Positions 53,798 through 63,521 of a stretch of 64,000 bases of DNA are shown one piece after another (within the stretch, counting starts at the first letter, position 1; each line of letters begins with the position of its first letter). The position numbers and the translations under genes are program-made. Under the pieces are notes generated by a model that was given only the letters and a program-made list of their open reading frames with translations, had not been told where the DNA came from and made no database searches. Origin of the DNA: an uncultured Clostridia bacterium (GTDB taxonomy: Bacteria; Bacillota; Clostridia; UMGS1883); the NCBI GenBank assembly GCA_947629005.1, contig CANRCD010000001.1, positions 62,001 to 126,000 on the forward strand, given 5' to 3'.

Positions 53798-54259
53798 TTG
53801 GCATACAGAAAAATCAGAGAGATAGGCGACCCCTGCCTCAAAAAGAAATGCCGCCCCGTAGCCGAGTTTGACAGCAGACTCCACAGCCTGCTCGACGACA
53901 TGAAGGAAACTCTCCGCATGGCCGACGGCGCGGGCCTTGCCGCCCCGCAGGTTGGTATACTCAAGCGCGCCGTCGTCATAAACCTCGGAGACAATAAAAT
54001 GCTCGAGCTTGTGAATCCTACTATAATCAAAACCGAGGGCAGCGCCATAGAGGCCGAAGCCTGCCTCAGCGTGCCGGGGAAGGCCGGCGAGGTAGAGCGT
54101 CCGACTAAAGTTACGGTAATCGCCTACGACCGTGACGGCAAGCGTTTTGAATACACCGGCGAGGGCCTTTACGCCCGCTGCCTTTGCCACGAGTGCGACC
54201 ACCTCGACGGCATACTTTATGTGGAAAAGGTCATCCGATTCGTGGACATTGAGGAGTAA
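53798..54259 (+). CDS. def: Peptide deformylase
   Basis: The 153-residue metalloenzyme removes formyl groups from new proteins. Its three motifs are present: GAGLAAPQVG, EACLSVPG and HECDHLDG. The start is taken as a TTG giving (M)AYRKIREIGDPCL; AAAGGA lies 9 nt upstream. It precedes fmt, so the two opposing formyl steps are encoded together. Confidence 0.95.
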   Translation: MAYRKIREIGDPCLKKKCRPVAEFDSRLHSLLDDMKETLRMADGAGLAAPQVGILKRAVVINLGDNKMLELVNPTIIKTEGSAIEAEACLSVPGKAGEVERPTKVTVIAYDRDGKRFEYTGEGLYARCLCHECDHLDGILYVEKVIRFVDIEE

Positions 54260-54263
54260 GCCG

Positions 54264-55193
54264 ATGAAAATACTGTTTATGGGCACGCCGGACTTTGCCC
54301 GAACCTGTCTTGAGACGCTTTTTGAGGCCGGCCGCGATGAGATAGTCGGCGTTATATCTCAGCCCGATAAGCCGCAGGGTAGGCACATGGAGCTGCGCCC
54401 CACTCCTGTTAAGGAATACGCGCTTGGGAAAGGACTGAGGGTATTCCAGCCGGAGACCCTTAAGGATAACGCCATTCTGCCTCTGCTTCGCGAGCTTATG
54501 CCGGAGCTCATAGTCGTTGTGGCCTACGGCAGGATATTGCCGGAATATGTGCTGAGCTTTCCCAAATACCGCTGCGTTAATATCCATGCCTCACTGCTTC
54601 CGCGCTTTCGCGGGGCCGCGCCGATACAGCGGGCCGTCATGGCCGGCGACAGCGTAAGCGGCGTGACGTCAATGTATATGGAAAAGGGCCTTGACGTGGG
54701 CGATATGATACTTCGCGAAGAAGTGCCGGTAGGACCCGACGAGACCGCAGGCGAGCTGCACGACGCCTTGGCCGCAGCGGGCGGGAGGGTGTTGCTAAAG
54801 ACAGTCGAGCGATTCAGAAACGGCGATTTCTCCGCCGAAAAGCAGGACGAAGCTCTTGCCTGCTATGCCGGTATGCTCACCAAGGCCGAGGGAGAGATAG
54901 ACTGGTCCTTGCCCGCTGAGGAGATAAAAAACCGTGTCCGCGGTTTAAATCCATGGCCCATGGCCTTTACCTTTATTGGCGGAAGGCGCGTCGTTATTGA
55001 TAAGGTTTTTCCGGCCGAGGGAGGAGGAGAGTCCGCAACGGTGATACGGGCGGACGGTGAGGGCCTTTTGGTGGCCTGCGGCGATGGAGCGATACTGATA
55101 AAAGAATTTAAGCCAGAGGGAAAGAAAAAAATGCCTGTTTCCGAGTACCTCAGAGGACATAAAATAGAGAAGGGCACAAAGCTCGGAATATAA
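54264..55193 (+). CDS. fmt: Methionyl-tRNA formyltransferase
   Basis: The 309-residue enzyme formylates initiator Met-tRNA. It has MKILFMGTPDFA at the start, the catalytic HASLLPRFRGAAPIQRA segment (about 108-124), and a C-terminal OB-fold domain (about 205-309). GAGGAG precedes the ATG at 54264. Earlier in-frame codons overlap def in another frame. Confidence 0.96.
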   Translation: MKILFMGTPDFARTCLETLFEAGRDEIVGVISQPDKPQGRHMELRPTPVKEYALGKGLRVFQPETLKDNAILPLLRELMPELIVVVAYGRILPEYVLSFPKYRCVNIHASLLPRFRGAAPIQRAVMAGDSVSGVTSMYMEKGLDVGDMILREEVPVGPDETAGELHDALAAAGGRVLLKTVERFRNGDFSAEKQDEALACYAGMLTKAEGEIDWSLPAEEIKNRVRGLNPWPMAFTFIGGRRVVIDKVFPAEGGGESATVIRADGEGLLVACGDGAILIKEFKPEGKKKMPVSEYLRGHKIEKGTKLGI

Positions 55194-55214
55194 TCCTGTT
55201 AAAGGAGGTAATGA

Positions 55215-55907
55215 ATGATGTATTTTATGCTTGTTATCATAGCCGCTATTTTCTCAATGTGGGCCGGCGCAAAGGTCAATTCCACCTTCAAGCGCTACTC
55301 TGCGGTGACGACACGGCGCGGCCTTACGGCGTCGCAGGCCGCCAGAATGATACTTGACGAAAACGGTCTGCAAAACGTGCGCATAGAGCCGATTTCCGGC
55401 AGCCTGACCGACCACTATGATCCCCGAGAAAATGTTATCCGCCTGTCGGATTCCGTCCGCGATTCGGCGTCCGTGGCAGCGGTGGGCGTAGCTGCGCATG
55501 AGGCCGGCCACGCCGTGCAGTACGCCAAAAATTATCTGCCCATTAAGCTGCGCAACGCCATTGTTCCGGCGGCCAATATCGGCTGCCGCTTCGGCCCGTA
55601 CCTTATTATTCTCGGTATCACGCTTTACGCTTTGGGAACTATCAGTAACGTAATAATGAACATCGGCCTTATCTTTTTTGCGGCCAGCGTTCTGTTCCAG
55701 ATTGTGACGCTGCCGGTCGAGCTCAACGCCTCGGGCCGCGCTATAAGCATACTCGGCGGCAGCGGATACCTTGACAGCGACGAGATACCAATGGTAAAAA
55801 GCGTTCTTGGCAGCGCCGCCATGACCTACGTGGCCGCTGCGGCCGTGTCGGTGGCGAATTTGCTGCGTTTTATGGCTATAGCCAACAGCGGCAGAAGAAG
55901 GAATTGA
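55215..55907 (+). CDS. YugP-like zinc metallopeptidase, membrane-bound
   Basis: The 230-residue protein has an N-terminal membrane segment, the zinc motif VAAHEAGHAVQ (HExxH, about 92-102), and two or three hydrophobic stretches in the second half (about 125-175 and 195-220). This matches the YugP/PF04298 family of neutral zinc metallopeptidases, whose substrates are unknown. Its place between fmt and rsmB recurs in Clostridia. AAAGGAGG precedes the ATG. Confidence 0.9.
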   Translation: MMYFMLVIIAAIFSMWAGAKVNSTFKRYSAVTTRRGLTASQAARMILDENGLQNVRIEPISGSLTDHYDPRENVIRLSDSVRDSASVAAVGVAAHEAGHAVQYAKNYLPIKLRNAIVPAANIGCRFGPYLIILGITLYALGTISNVIMNIGLIFFAASVLFQIVTLPVELNASGRAISILGGSGYLDSDEIPMVKSVLGSAAMTYVAAAAVSVANLLRFMAIANSGRRRN

Positions 55908-55908
55908 T

Positions 55909-57174
55909 ATGGCCCTCTCAAAGCCGCGCGAAACCGCGCTTAAGGCGCTCGTCAGCGTTGAGCGGGACGGCGCCTATCTGAACCTCGCCCTCGAAAACGC
56001 CCTTGCCGCAGCCGGTATGGACGGCCGCGACGCTGCCCTTGCCTCAAGGCTTGCCCTTGGCGTGGAGCGCAACAGGGGTTACATCGATCATATCATTATG
56101 TCCCTTTCGTCGGTGAGGCTTAAAAAGCTTTCGGTATATATTCTGAATATCCTGCGAATAGGCGTTTTCAGCTTGCGCTTTATGGATAAGATACCCGCCG
56201 GAGCTACGGTGAACGAATGTGTGAGCCTTGCCCGACGCTACGGTCACACTTCGTCGGCGGGCTATGTGAACGCCCTGCTCAGGAGAGCCGTCGGGAGCGG
56301 CGACTTCCTTGAAGGGCTCAGCGGGGCGAGGCTACTCGCGGTGAAATATTCCGCGCCGTTGTGGCTGGTTGAAAAGTGGCAGCGTGAACAGCCGGAGCCT
56401 GAATCCCTGCTCGCCGTGATGAATTCCGAGCCAGAAACTTTTTGCCGTCTTAATGCGGCTGAGGCGCCTGAGGGCTTTGAACGGACCGATATCAGCCCTT
56501 ACACGCTGCTCTGGCGCGGAGAAGGTTCCGTTACGGCGGGAGAGGCGTACAAAAATGGCCTCGTTACTGTTCAGGACAGCGCCTCGCAGTTATGCGTGCT
56601 GGCTCTTGACGTCAGGAAAGGAGATCGCGTGCTTGACCTTTGCGCCGCGCCTGGCGGCAAGGCCGTATTCGCGGCCTTCCTTGGCGGGCGGGTGACAGCC
56701 CTTGACCTTCACGAGCACCGCGTGGAGCTGATAAAATCCAACGCCGCGAGGCTCGGCATGAGCCTTGAGGCAGGGATCGGCGACGCCCTTGTCTTTGACC
56801 CGAAGCTTGAGAGCGCCTTTGACCGCGTCCTTGCCGACGTGCCCTGCTCGGGCCTTGGCATAATACGCCGACGCCCTGACATAAAATGGACTAAGACCGA
56901 GGAGGACAGCTCCTCCCTCGCCGAGGTGCAGCAGGGCATACTTAACAACGCCGCGCGTTACGTAAAGTCCGGCGGCAGGCTGCTTTATTCCACCTGCACC
57001 ATTAGCCGTGCGGAAAACGAGGGAATTGCGAAGTGGTTCCTTAAAAAGCACACGGATTTTGTTCCCGCCCCATTAGGCATAAAATATGCGGGCGAGGCAT
57101 CCGAACTCCAGCTCCGGCCTGACAGGCACCCAACCGACGGCTTTTTCATGGCCGCTTTTGAGCGGAGGAAATGA
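55909..57174 (+). CDS. rsmB: 16S rRNA m5C967 methyltransferase
   Basis: The 421-residue enzyme methylates C967 of 16S rRNA. A NusB-like RNA-binding N-terminal domain (about 1-135) is followed by the catalytic domain with DLCAAPGGKA, the Pro-Cys motif DVPCSGLGIIRRRPDIKW and the second catalytic Cys in YSTCTISRAEN. It starts one base after the metallopeptidase stop. Confidence 0.96.
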   Translation: MALSKPRETALKALVSVERDGAYLNLALENALAAAGMDGRDAALASRLALGVERNRGYIDHIIMSLSSVRLKKLSVYILNILRIGVFSLRFMDKIPAGATVNECVSLARRYGHTSSAGYVNALLRRAVGSGDFLEGLSGARLLAVKYSAPLWLVEKWQREQPEPESLLAVMNSEPETFCRLNAAEAPEGFERTDISPYTLLWRGEGSVTAGEAYKNGLVTVQDSASQLCVLALDVRKGDRVLDLCAAPGGKAVFAAFLGGRVTALDLHEHRVELIKSNAARLGMSLEAGIGDALVFDPKLESAFDRVLADVPCSGLGIIRRRPDIKWTKTEEDSSSLAEVQQGILNNAARYVKSGGRLLYSTCTISRAENEGIAKWFLKKHTDFVPAPLGIKYAGEASELQLRPDRHPTDGFFMAAFERRK

Positions 57175-57175
57175 T

Positions 57176-58210
57176 ATGATAAACTTAGCCGACCTTACTT
57201 ATGACGAACTCGCGGATTACGTTAAGTCCATCGGCGAAAGCGCATTCCGCGCCGGACAGATATTCAGGCGGATAGCCGCCGGAGCGGAGTGCCTTGACGA
57301 ATGTACCGAGCTCAGCAAGGCTTTGCGGGAGAGGCTTTCCTCGGAGGCGGAGATACGCCTCCCCCAAATCAGGCGGAAGCTTGTTTCGGAGATAGACGGC
57401 ACGGTGAAGTACCTTTTTACCCTCGCCGACGGCAATCTTGTCGAAACCGTAGTTATGCGCTACCGCTATGGACTGTCGATATGTGTGTCGTCGCAGGTGG
57501 GCTGCCGCATGGGCTGTCGGTTCTGCGCCTCCACGTTGAACGGTCTTGTACGCAGCCTCACCGCCGGCGAGATTGCCGGCCAGATAATCGCCGCCCAAAA
57601 GGATATGGGCGAAAGGATAGGCAGCGTGGTTATAATGGGCATTGGCGAGCCCTTTGACAACTATGATAATTTTGTGAAATTTCTTAAAATAGCAAACGAC
57701 CCGCGGGGTCTCGGTATAGGGTGGAGGCATTTTACCGTTTCCACCTGCGGGCTCGCGGATAAGATAGAGCGCTTTGCCGGCGAGGGTATGCCGATAAATC
57801 TTGCCGTGTCGCTTCACGCGCCTACTGACGAACAGCGCCGTGAGCTCATGCCGGTGGCGAAGCGGTTCACAATAGCCGAGATTCTTTCAGCCTGCGACAT
57901 CTATTTTGAAAAAACCGGCCGCAGGGTGTCGTTCGAATATGCTTTGGCCGAGGGCAAAAACAGCGACCTCGCTTCCGCTGCGGCTCTTGTGCGGCTGCTG
58001 CGCGGGAGGAACTGCCATGTGAACCTTATCCCCGTGAATCCGGTAAAGGAGCGCAACCTTATTCGAGGCAGCCGCAAAAGCGTTGCGGCCTTCATGGATT
58101 ACCTCAATAATAACGGCATTAACGCTACGCTCCGCCGTGAGCTTGGCAGCGATATAAACGCCTCCTGCGGGCAGCTTCGCAACTCGGAGGAGAACAGAAA
58201 AGAGGGATAA
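57176..58210 (+). CDS. rlmN: 23S rRNA (A2503-C2) / tRNA methyltransferase RlmN
   Basis: The 344-residue radical-SAM enzyme methylates A2503 of 23S rRNA and A37 of some tRNAs. The cluster motif is CRMGCRFC; MGIGEPFDNYDN is the family's GEP motif region; the C-terminal acceptor cysteine is in NASCGQLR. AGGA precedes the ATG, which lies one base after the rsmB stop. Confidence 0.96.
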   Translation: MINLADLTYDELADYVKSIGESAFRAGQIFRRIAAGAECLDECTELSKALRERLSSEAEIRLPQIRRKLVSEIDGTVKYLFTLADGNLVETVVMRYRYGLSICVSSQVGCRMGCRFCASTLNGLVRSLTAGEIAGQIIAAQKDMGERIGSVVIMGIGEPFDNYDNFVKFLKIANDPRGLGIGWRHFTVSTCGLADKIERFAGEGMPINLAVSLHAPTDEQRRELMPVAKRFTIAEILSACDIYFEKTGRRVSFEYALAEGKNSDLASAAALVRLLRGRNCHVNLIPVNPVKERNLIRGSRKSVAAFMDYLNNNGINATLRRELGSDINASCGQLRNSEENRKEG

Positions 58211-58211
58211 A

Positions 58212-58934
58212 ATGGAACATTTTGAATTGTCCGACAAGGGCAGAGTGCGCGAGATAAATCAGGACGCCTGCCTTGTTGACGCCGAGGGCAAGCCCCCCGT
58301 GTTCGTTCTATGCGACGGAATGGGCGGTCACCGCGCCGGCGAGATAGCCAGCTCCGAGGCGGCGGCCGACATAGCAGCCACCCTCCGCGAGCTCCTTGAC
58401 GAGGACGGCGGCGATATATTTGCAAAAATCGTTTCCGCGGTAAACCACGCCAACAGCCATGTTTACTCTATGTCTCTGGAAAATGAGACCTACAGCGGCA
58501 TGGGCACTACCTGCGACGTGTGCGTCATAACGGACGACGGAGCGCATATCGGCCATGTGGGCGACAGCAGAATATACATATATTCCTCGGGCGGCCTGTT
58601 TCAGATAACGCGCGATCACTCCTTAGTGGAGGAGATGGTAGAAAGCGGCCGTATCACTCGCGACGAGGCCCGCTCCTATCGGCAGAAAAACTACATCACA
58701 CGCGCCCTCGGCACGCAGGAGGGCGTTCGGGTTGACACATACCTCGCGGCTTTCAGACCGGGAGATGTTATGCTGATGTGCAGCGACGGGCTGACGAATA
58801 TGGTGCCCGAGATTGACATAGCATATATACTCAGCGGGAAAATGACTCTCGAGGACATGGGAAAACGGCTTGTGGAGCTGGCCAACGACGCCGGCGGCGC
58901 TGATAATATAACCGTTGTCCTCATTAGAAGGTAG
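58212..58934 (+). CDS. PP2C-type serine/threonine phosphatase (PrpC/Stp)
   Basis: The 240-residue metal-dependent phosphatase has NQDACLVD, CDGMGGHRAGEIAS, GMGTTCDVCVI, HVGDSRIYIY and a C-terminal NDAGGADNITVVLI. It reverses the activity of the PASTA kinase encoded next. It lies one base after the rlmN stop. Confidence 0.95.
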   Translation: MEHFELSDKGRVREINQDACLVDAEGKPPVFVLCDGMGGHRAGEIASSEAAADIAATLRELLDEDGGDIFAKIVSAVNHANSHVYSMSLENETYSGMGTTCDVCVITDDGAHIGHVGDSRIYIYSSGGLFQITRDHSLVEEMVESGRITRDEARSYRQKNYITRALGTQEGVRVDTYLAAFRPGDVMLMCSDGLTNMVPEIDIAYILSGKMTLEDMGKRLVELANDAGGADNITVVLIRR

Positions 58935-58942
58935 GTGAGAGA

Positions 58943-60952
58943 ATGATTGGAAAAGTGCTTGGCAACAGATATGAAATACTTGAAAAGGTCGGCAGCGGAG
59001 GTATGGCAAATGTTTACAAGGCTAAGGACCGTATGCTGAACCGTTTTGTCGCGGTAAAGGTCCTCCACAGCGAATTCAAGGAGGATGAGGAATTCATCCG
59101 CCGCTTTAATATCGAATCACAGGCGGCGGCCAGCCTCTCTCACCAGAATATCGTTCAGATATACGATGTGGGCGAGGAGGACGGCGTACAGTATATCGTC
59201 ATGGAATACCTTAACGGCCAAACGCTTAAGGACTATATCAAAAGCAAGCAGGGCGGCCTTTACTGGAAGGAAGCGCTGGATTATTCCATGCAGATATGCC
59301 GTGCGTTGGAGCACGCTCATCAGAAGCACATAATACACAGGGACATAAAGCCCCAGAATATAATGATTACCACCGACGGTATAATTAAGGTGATGGATTT
59401 CGGCATTGCCCGCGCCGCCAATAACAACACCACAAAAATGAACAGCGCCGCCATCGGCAGCGCGCACTACCTTTCGCCCGAGCAGGCCCGCGGCGGCTAC
59501 ACCGACCAGCGCAGCGATATCTATTCCCTCGGCGTGGTTATGTACGAGCTTTTCACCGGCGAGCTTCCTTTCGACGCCGAGGCCCCCGTGGCTGTGGCGA
59601 TGAAACATATTCAGGAGGAGCCCATTCCTCCCTCAAAGCTGAATCCCACCATATCGAAGGGCATTGAACAGGTCATTCTTAAGGCCATGAGCAAGGAGGT
59701 TCGCCTGCGATACAGCAGCGCGGAGGAGCTGCTGGAGGATCTTAAGAAGCTGTATGTGGACGCCAATACCGTTATTATGCCCGAAAAGAATGAGGAGCCT
59801 GAAAAGCCCCGTCACAGCACGGCGGAGCAGCGCCGCGGCGAGGACGTTCCCCGCCGGAGAAAGGTTAGGAAAAAGAACGCCTCACTCGCGGCAATAATCG
59901 CTATTTCGCTTGCCTTGCTTGTTGTGCTTGTGTTAGGGCTTTCATTGGCGCTCAGCTCCATGGCAGATAAGGAAAAGGTCGAGCTGTCCGTGCCCGATTT
60001 GAAAGGTCTCACCGTCGAGGGTGCGGAGGAGGAGCTTGAACGACTCGGCGATGATTATAAGGGCTTCACCGTGACGGTTGAATTTTACGAAAACAGCAGC
60101 GCGGAAAAGGATACCATTATATCCCAGTCGCCCGAGGCCGAGACCATCCTGGACAGCCCTCAGGAAATAAAGGTCGTTGTCAGCAGCGGCTCGGGAATGG
60201 TTGTTCTGGGTAATTACAGGGGGGAAAGCTTCGCTTCTATAGAGAGCTACCTTAAGGAAAAAGGGCTTGAAGTCGTGCGTGAGGAGGAGAGCAGCGATAA
60301 CTTTCCGTCCGGCATAATCGTAAGGCAAGAGCCCGAATCCGGCACGAGCCTGCTCACGGGCGAAACCGTTACGCTTTACGTTTCCCGCGGCAGCGCTAAT
60401 GCAATTGTGCCGAACGTCGTCGGCCAGTCCGAGGCTAACGCACGCGCCGCCATCGAGCGCGCAGGCCTCGCCGTGGGCGAGGTCGTGCGTGAGGAAAACG
60501 AAACCTACGTTCGCGGCCTCGTATATGACCAAGGCTATACCGCATATACCAAGGTGCCGGAGGGGACAAAGGTTGATATCTTTGTCAGCAACGGTTCTTC
60601 TCGGAGCGGCGGAGGCGACAGCAGCGGCAGCGATAAGGATGAAACGCCGCCCTCGTCTGACTCATCCGGCGGCGAAGCGGCCGCCGAGCCGCAGCAGCCT
60701 TCTCAGCCAGAGATTGTTGACGATCCGTCCACTATAGAGGAAATGAAAACCACATATCTTGGGCTTAAGCTGCCTACAGACAGGCCAAGGGTAACGATCA
60801 AGCTTGTCTGCGACGGCAAGGTCATATACGAAAAGGAGCACAATACTGACGGCGGCCGCGCGGATATCAGCCTCAAGAGCAGGGGCGTGAAGAATGTGGA
60901 CATATACATCGACGGTAAGCTCGAGGAGACAAGAGAGGTTCACTTTAATTGA
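58943..60952 (+). CDS. prkC: PASTA-domain serine/threonine protein kinase (PrkC/Stk1)
   Basis: The 669-residue membrane kinase senses cell-wall fragments and controls growth and envelope processes. The cytoplasmic kinase domain (about 10-270) has GSGGMANVYKA, HRDIKPQN and DFGIA. A basic juxtamembrane segment leads to one membrane span (about 311-335). Outside are three PASTA repeats (about 345-415, 415-485, 485-550), a Ser/Gly/Asp-rich linker, and a final domain of about 75 residues (about 595-669). The last domain is an addition to the standard PrkC layout. Confidence 0.95.
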   Translation: MIGKVLGNRYEILEKVGSGGMANVYKAKDRMLNRFVAVKVLHSEFKEDEEFIRRFNIESQAAASLSHQNIVQIYDVGEEDGVQYIVMEYLNGQTLKDYIKSKQGGLYWKEALDYSMQICRALEHAHQKHIIHRDIKPQNIMITTDGIIKVMDFGIARAANNNTTKMNSAAIGSAHYLSPEQARGGYTDQRSDIYSLGVVMYELFTGELPFDAEAPVAVAMKHIQEEPIPPSKLNPTISKGIEQVILKAMSKEVRLRYSSAEELLEDLKKLYVDANTVIMPEKNEEPEKPRHSTAEQRRGEDVPRRRKVRKKNASLAAIIAISLALLVVLVLGLSLALSSMADKEKVELSVPDLKGLTVEGAEEELERLGDDYKGFTVTVEFYENSSAEKDTIISQSPEAETILDSPQEIKVVVSSGSGMVVLGNYRGESFASIESYLKEKGLEVVREEESSDNFPSGIIVRQEPESGTSLLTGETVTLYVSRGSANAIVPNVVGQSEANARAAIERAGLAVGEVVREENETYVRGLVYDQGYTAYTKVPEGTKVDIFVSNGSSRSGGGDSSGSDKDETPPSSDSSGGEAAAEPQQPSQPEIVDDPSTIEEMKTTYLGLKLPTDRPRVTIKLVCDGKVIYEKEHNTDGGRADISLKSRGVKNVDIYIDGKLEETREVHFN

Positions 60953-61824
60953 GTACAATCACCGGAACCATAATCAAAGGAATCGGCGGGTTTTACTATG
61001 TGGATACCGGCGGCGGGGTCATTGAGTGCCGCGCCCGAGGAAAATTCCGCAAGACAAACGAGCTGCCCATGGTGGGCGACGTTGTTGATATCGACGCCGG
61101 AAGCGACGGAGCCAGCGTCGTGGCCATACACCCGCGACGCAGCTTCCTTGCGCGGCCCAGCGTGGCTAATCTTGACCTTTTGGTTGTCGTGTCCGCCGCG
61201 GCGACTCCCGAGCCGGACTGTTTTCTGACCGATAAGCTGCTTGTGGCGGCCGCGCAAAAGGGGCTGGACGCTGTAGTTTGCCTAAATAAGACCGACCTTA
61301 TAACGGCGGAAGGGGCCGATAGCTTCCTTTCGATATATAGGAGGGCCGGCTATAAAACCGTCGCTGTCTGCGCCGCAGAGGGCGGCGGCGTGGATGAACT
61401 CGCCGACATGATATCCGGCAAAACGGCAGCTTTTGCGGGGTTGAGCGGCGTGGGCAAAAGCAGCCTTTTAAGCCTTATCACAGGCCGCAGTTTGCCCGTG
61501 GGCAGCGTCAGCAGGATAGAGCGCGGCAGACATACTACCCGCCATGTGGAACTTATACCTACGGGCAGCGGCTATATTTTTGATACTCCGGGCTTCTCAA
61601 GGCTTGAGATTGAGGACGTTAAGGCCGACGAGCTCAGACTGCTTTTTCCCGAAATGGCAAGGCTGGAGGGGAACTGCCGCTTTCGCGGCTGTCGCCACAT
61701 AGCCGAGCCGGGCTGCGCCGTACTCGATGCCGTGGCCTCAGGAGATATCGCCGAAAGCCGCCACAAAAGCTATACGGAGCTATACGAAATTCTGAAAAAT
61801 ATAAGGGAATGGGAACAGAAATAA
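60949..61824 (+). CDS. rsgA: Small ribosomal subunit biogenesis GTPase RsgA
   Basis: The 291-residue circularly permuted GTPase checks 30S assembly. Order of motifs is G4 NKTDL, G1 GLSGVGKSSLL, G3 DTPGF, as expected, after an N-terminal OB fold. The C-terminal zinc ligands are in NCRFRGCRHIAEPGC. The start is a TTG overlapping the prkC stop (TTGA), with GAGG about 10 nt upstream. Confidence 0.96.
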   Translation: MSTITGTIIKGIGGFYYVDTGGGVIECRARGKFRKTNELPMVGDVVDIDAGSDGASVVAIHPRRSFLARPSVANLDLLVVVSAAATPEPDCFLTDKLLVAAAQKGLDAVVCLNKTDLITAEGADSFLSIYRRAGYKTVAVCAAEGGGVDELADMISGKTAAFAGLSGVGKSSLLSLITGRSLPVGSVSRIERGRHTTRHVELIPTGSGYIFDTPGFSRLEIEDVKADELRLLFPEMARLEGNCRFRGCRHIAEPGCAVLDAVASGDIAESRHKSYTELYEILKNIREWEQK

Positions 61825-61836
61825 GGAGGAATGAGA

Positions 61837-62487
61837 ATGGAAATAAAGCTCTCTCCGTCCATACTGGCCGCCGACTACGGAGCTCTTCGCGAAAGCGTGC
61901 GGCTTGTGGAGCGGGCCGGAGCGGACTACCTTCATATTGATGTGATGGACGGCTGCTTTGTGCCAAATATTACGATTGGCCCGCCTGTGGTGAAGGCTCT
62001 TAGGGCTGCCTCATCGCTGATTTTTGACTGCCATCTTATGATAGCTGAGCCCGACAAATACGTTGACGCCTTTGCCGAGGCGGGGGCGGACATAATAACC
62101 GTTCACGCCGAGGCCGCGCCGCACCTTCAACGCACGCTGAGCCATATCCGCTCCCTCGGCAAAAGGGCCGGAGCGGCCCTCAATCCCGCCACGGATATCA
62201 GTGCGCTTCGTTATGTGCTTGACGACCTTGACATGGCTCTCATTATGACGGTGAATCCCGGCTTTGGCGGGCAGAAGTTTATTCCCGCGATGACGAAAAA
62301 AGTTGCCGACCTCCGCGCAATGCTCGGGGAAAGAAACGTGGACATTGAGGTCGACGGCGGCATTACGCTCGATAACCTCGGTAAAATAACCTCCGCCGGA
62401 GCAAACGTCATCGTCGCGGGCAGCGCCGTGTATAGGGCCGAGGATCCCTACCTTGCGGTGCGCAGATTCAAGGGGCTTGAGCTATGA
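61837..62487 (+). CDS. rpe: Ribulose-phosphate 3-epimerase
   Basis: The 216-residue TIM-barrel enzyme interconverts ribulose-5-phosphate and xylulose-5-phosphate. It has LSPSILAADYG, HIDVMDGCFVPN, FDCHLMI, VNPGFGGQKF and VDGGI. AAGGAGG lies 7 nt before the second of two close ATGs, which is chosen. Its product feeds the split transketolase encoded at 37-39 kb. Confidence 0.96.
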   Translation: MEIKLSPSILAADYGALRESVRLVERAGADYLHIDVMDGCFVPNITIGPPVVKALRAASSLIFDCHLMIAEPDKYVDAFAEAGADIITVHAEAAPHLQRTLSHIRSLGKRAGAALNPATDISALRYVLDDLDMALIMTVNPGFGGQKFIPAMTKKVADLRAMLGERNVDIEVDGGITLDNLGKITSAGANVIVAGSAVYRAEDPYLAVRRFKGLEL

Positions 62488-63104
62488 TGGAAAAGGCTGT
62501 TATAATCTGCGCCGGAACGGTGGATGACTATGCCTCCGCTGCCCGTATGGCGGCGGACAGATATGTTATATGCGCCGACGGCGGCCTCGCTCACGCCGAA
62601 AAAATGGGCCTCACGCCGGACCTCATCGTGGGTGATTTTGACTCCTTCACGGGCGAAACGCCAAAAGGGGAAAACGTCGTCGCCCTCCCGAGGGAGAAGG
62701 ATTACAGCGATACATATACCGCCGCGCTGGAGGCGCATGAGCGCGGCTATGACGATTTGCTTTTCCTCGGCGCCACCGGTACGAGGCTCGACCACGTCAT
62801 GGCTAACCTAGGTATGCTCGAGCCGCTGCGCCGTCTGGGCGTCCGTGCCGTTATCGCCGACGGCCATAACACGCTTTACCTCGCCGAAAACGGCGAAAAA
62901 ATAAGCGGCCCGTCGGGTCGCACCGTTTCGCTCGTTCCGCTTTCGCCCGTGGAGGGCCTGACGCTGCGCGGCTTTAAGTACCCGCTTGAAAACGCCAAAA
63001 TCGAGCTTTTCCGCCCGATTTGGATAAGCAATGAGCTCGCAGATGAGGTCGGCGAGATAACCTTTGACAGCGGCGTGCTGCTTGTGGATCTGCCGGTAGA
63101 CTGA
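62484..63104 (+). CDS. thiN: Thiamine diphosphokinase
   Basis: The 206-residue enzyme converts thiamine to thiamine diphosphate. It has CADGGLAHA, VGDFDSF, a KDYSDTYTAALEA segment and GATGTRLDHVMANLGML, all typical. The start overlaps rpe as ATGA. It is the last gene of the conserved yicC-thiN block; its product is the cofactor of transketolase. Confidence 0.94.
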   Translation: MMEKAVIICAGTVDDYASAARMAADRYVICADGGLAHAEKMGLTPDLIVGDFDSFTGETPKGENVVALPREKDYSDTYTAALEAHERGYDDLLFLGATGTRLDHVMANLGMLEPLRRLGVRAVIADGHNTLYLAENGEKISGPSGRTVSLVPLSPVEGLTLRGFKYPLENAKIELFRPIWISNELADEVGEITFDSGVLLVDLPVD

Positions 63105-63118
63105 AAGGGGGCGCGGCC

Positions 63119-63520
63119 ATGAGCAGACGCAGGGCGGCGTACATTGCCGTGTTCGCTATTCTGATACTGCTCTGCTCCTGCCCGAGAAGGGGCGATTACA
63201 TAGGAACCTTTGATATGAGCCACTACTGCCTTGAAAAGTGGGACGGCGAGCATATTTGCGGTAATTCCGAGTACGGAGCGGGCGGCGATAGGCTGATTCC
63301 CGAACATTCGCTGGCGGTTCCGGCCTCAGTGCTGGAAAAGTATCCTTTGGGCACAAAGGTGCTGGCCGTATATCCGAACGGCGGCAGCGATACACTTGTG
63401 ATACAGGATACCGGCAGCGCTCTTGAGGAGCTTGGCCGCATAGATCTTGCCGTACGGACGCATAAAAAGGCTCTCGAGCTCGGCGTAATTGAGGGAGTAA
63501 AGCTTTACACGCTGAAATGA
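63119..63520 (+). CDS. Small lipoprotein with a 3D/RlpA-like domain
   Basis: The 133-residue product has a basic start and hydrophobic stretch ending in a lipobox-like LLCSC (Cys about 20). The mature part ends with VIQDTGSALEELGRIDLAVRTHKKAL, which resembles the 3D or double-psi beta-barrel end found in lytic transglycosylase-like proteins (Asp in QDTG and in RIDL). It may act on peptidoglycan; no activity can be claimed. AAGGGGG lies just upstream of the ATG. Confidence 0.72.
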   Translation: MSRRRAAYIAVFAILILLCSCPRRGDYIGTFDMSHYCLEKWDGEHICGNSEYGAGGDRLIPEHSLAVPASVLEKYPLGTKVLAVYPNGGSDTLVIQDTGSALEELGRIDLAVRTHKKALELGVIEGVKLYTLK

Positions 63521-63521
63521 A

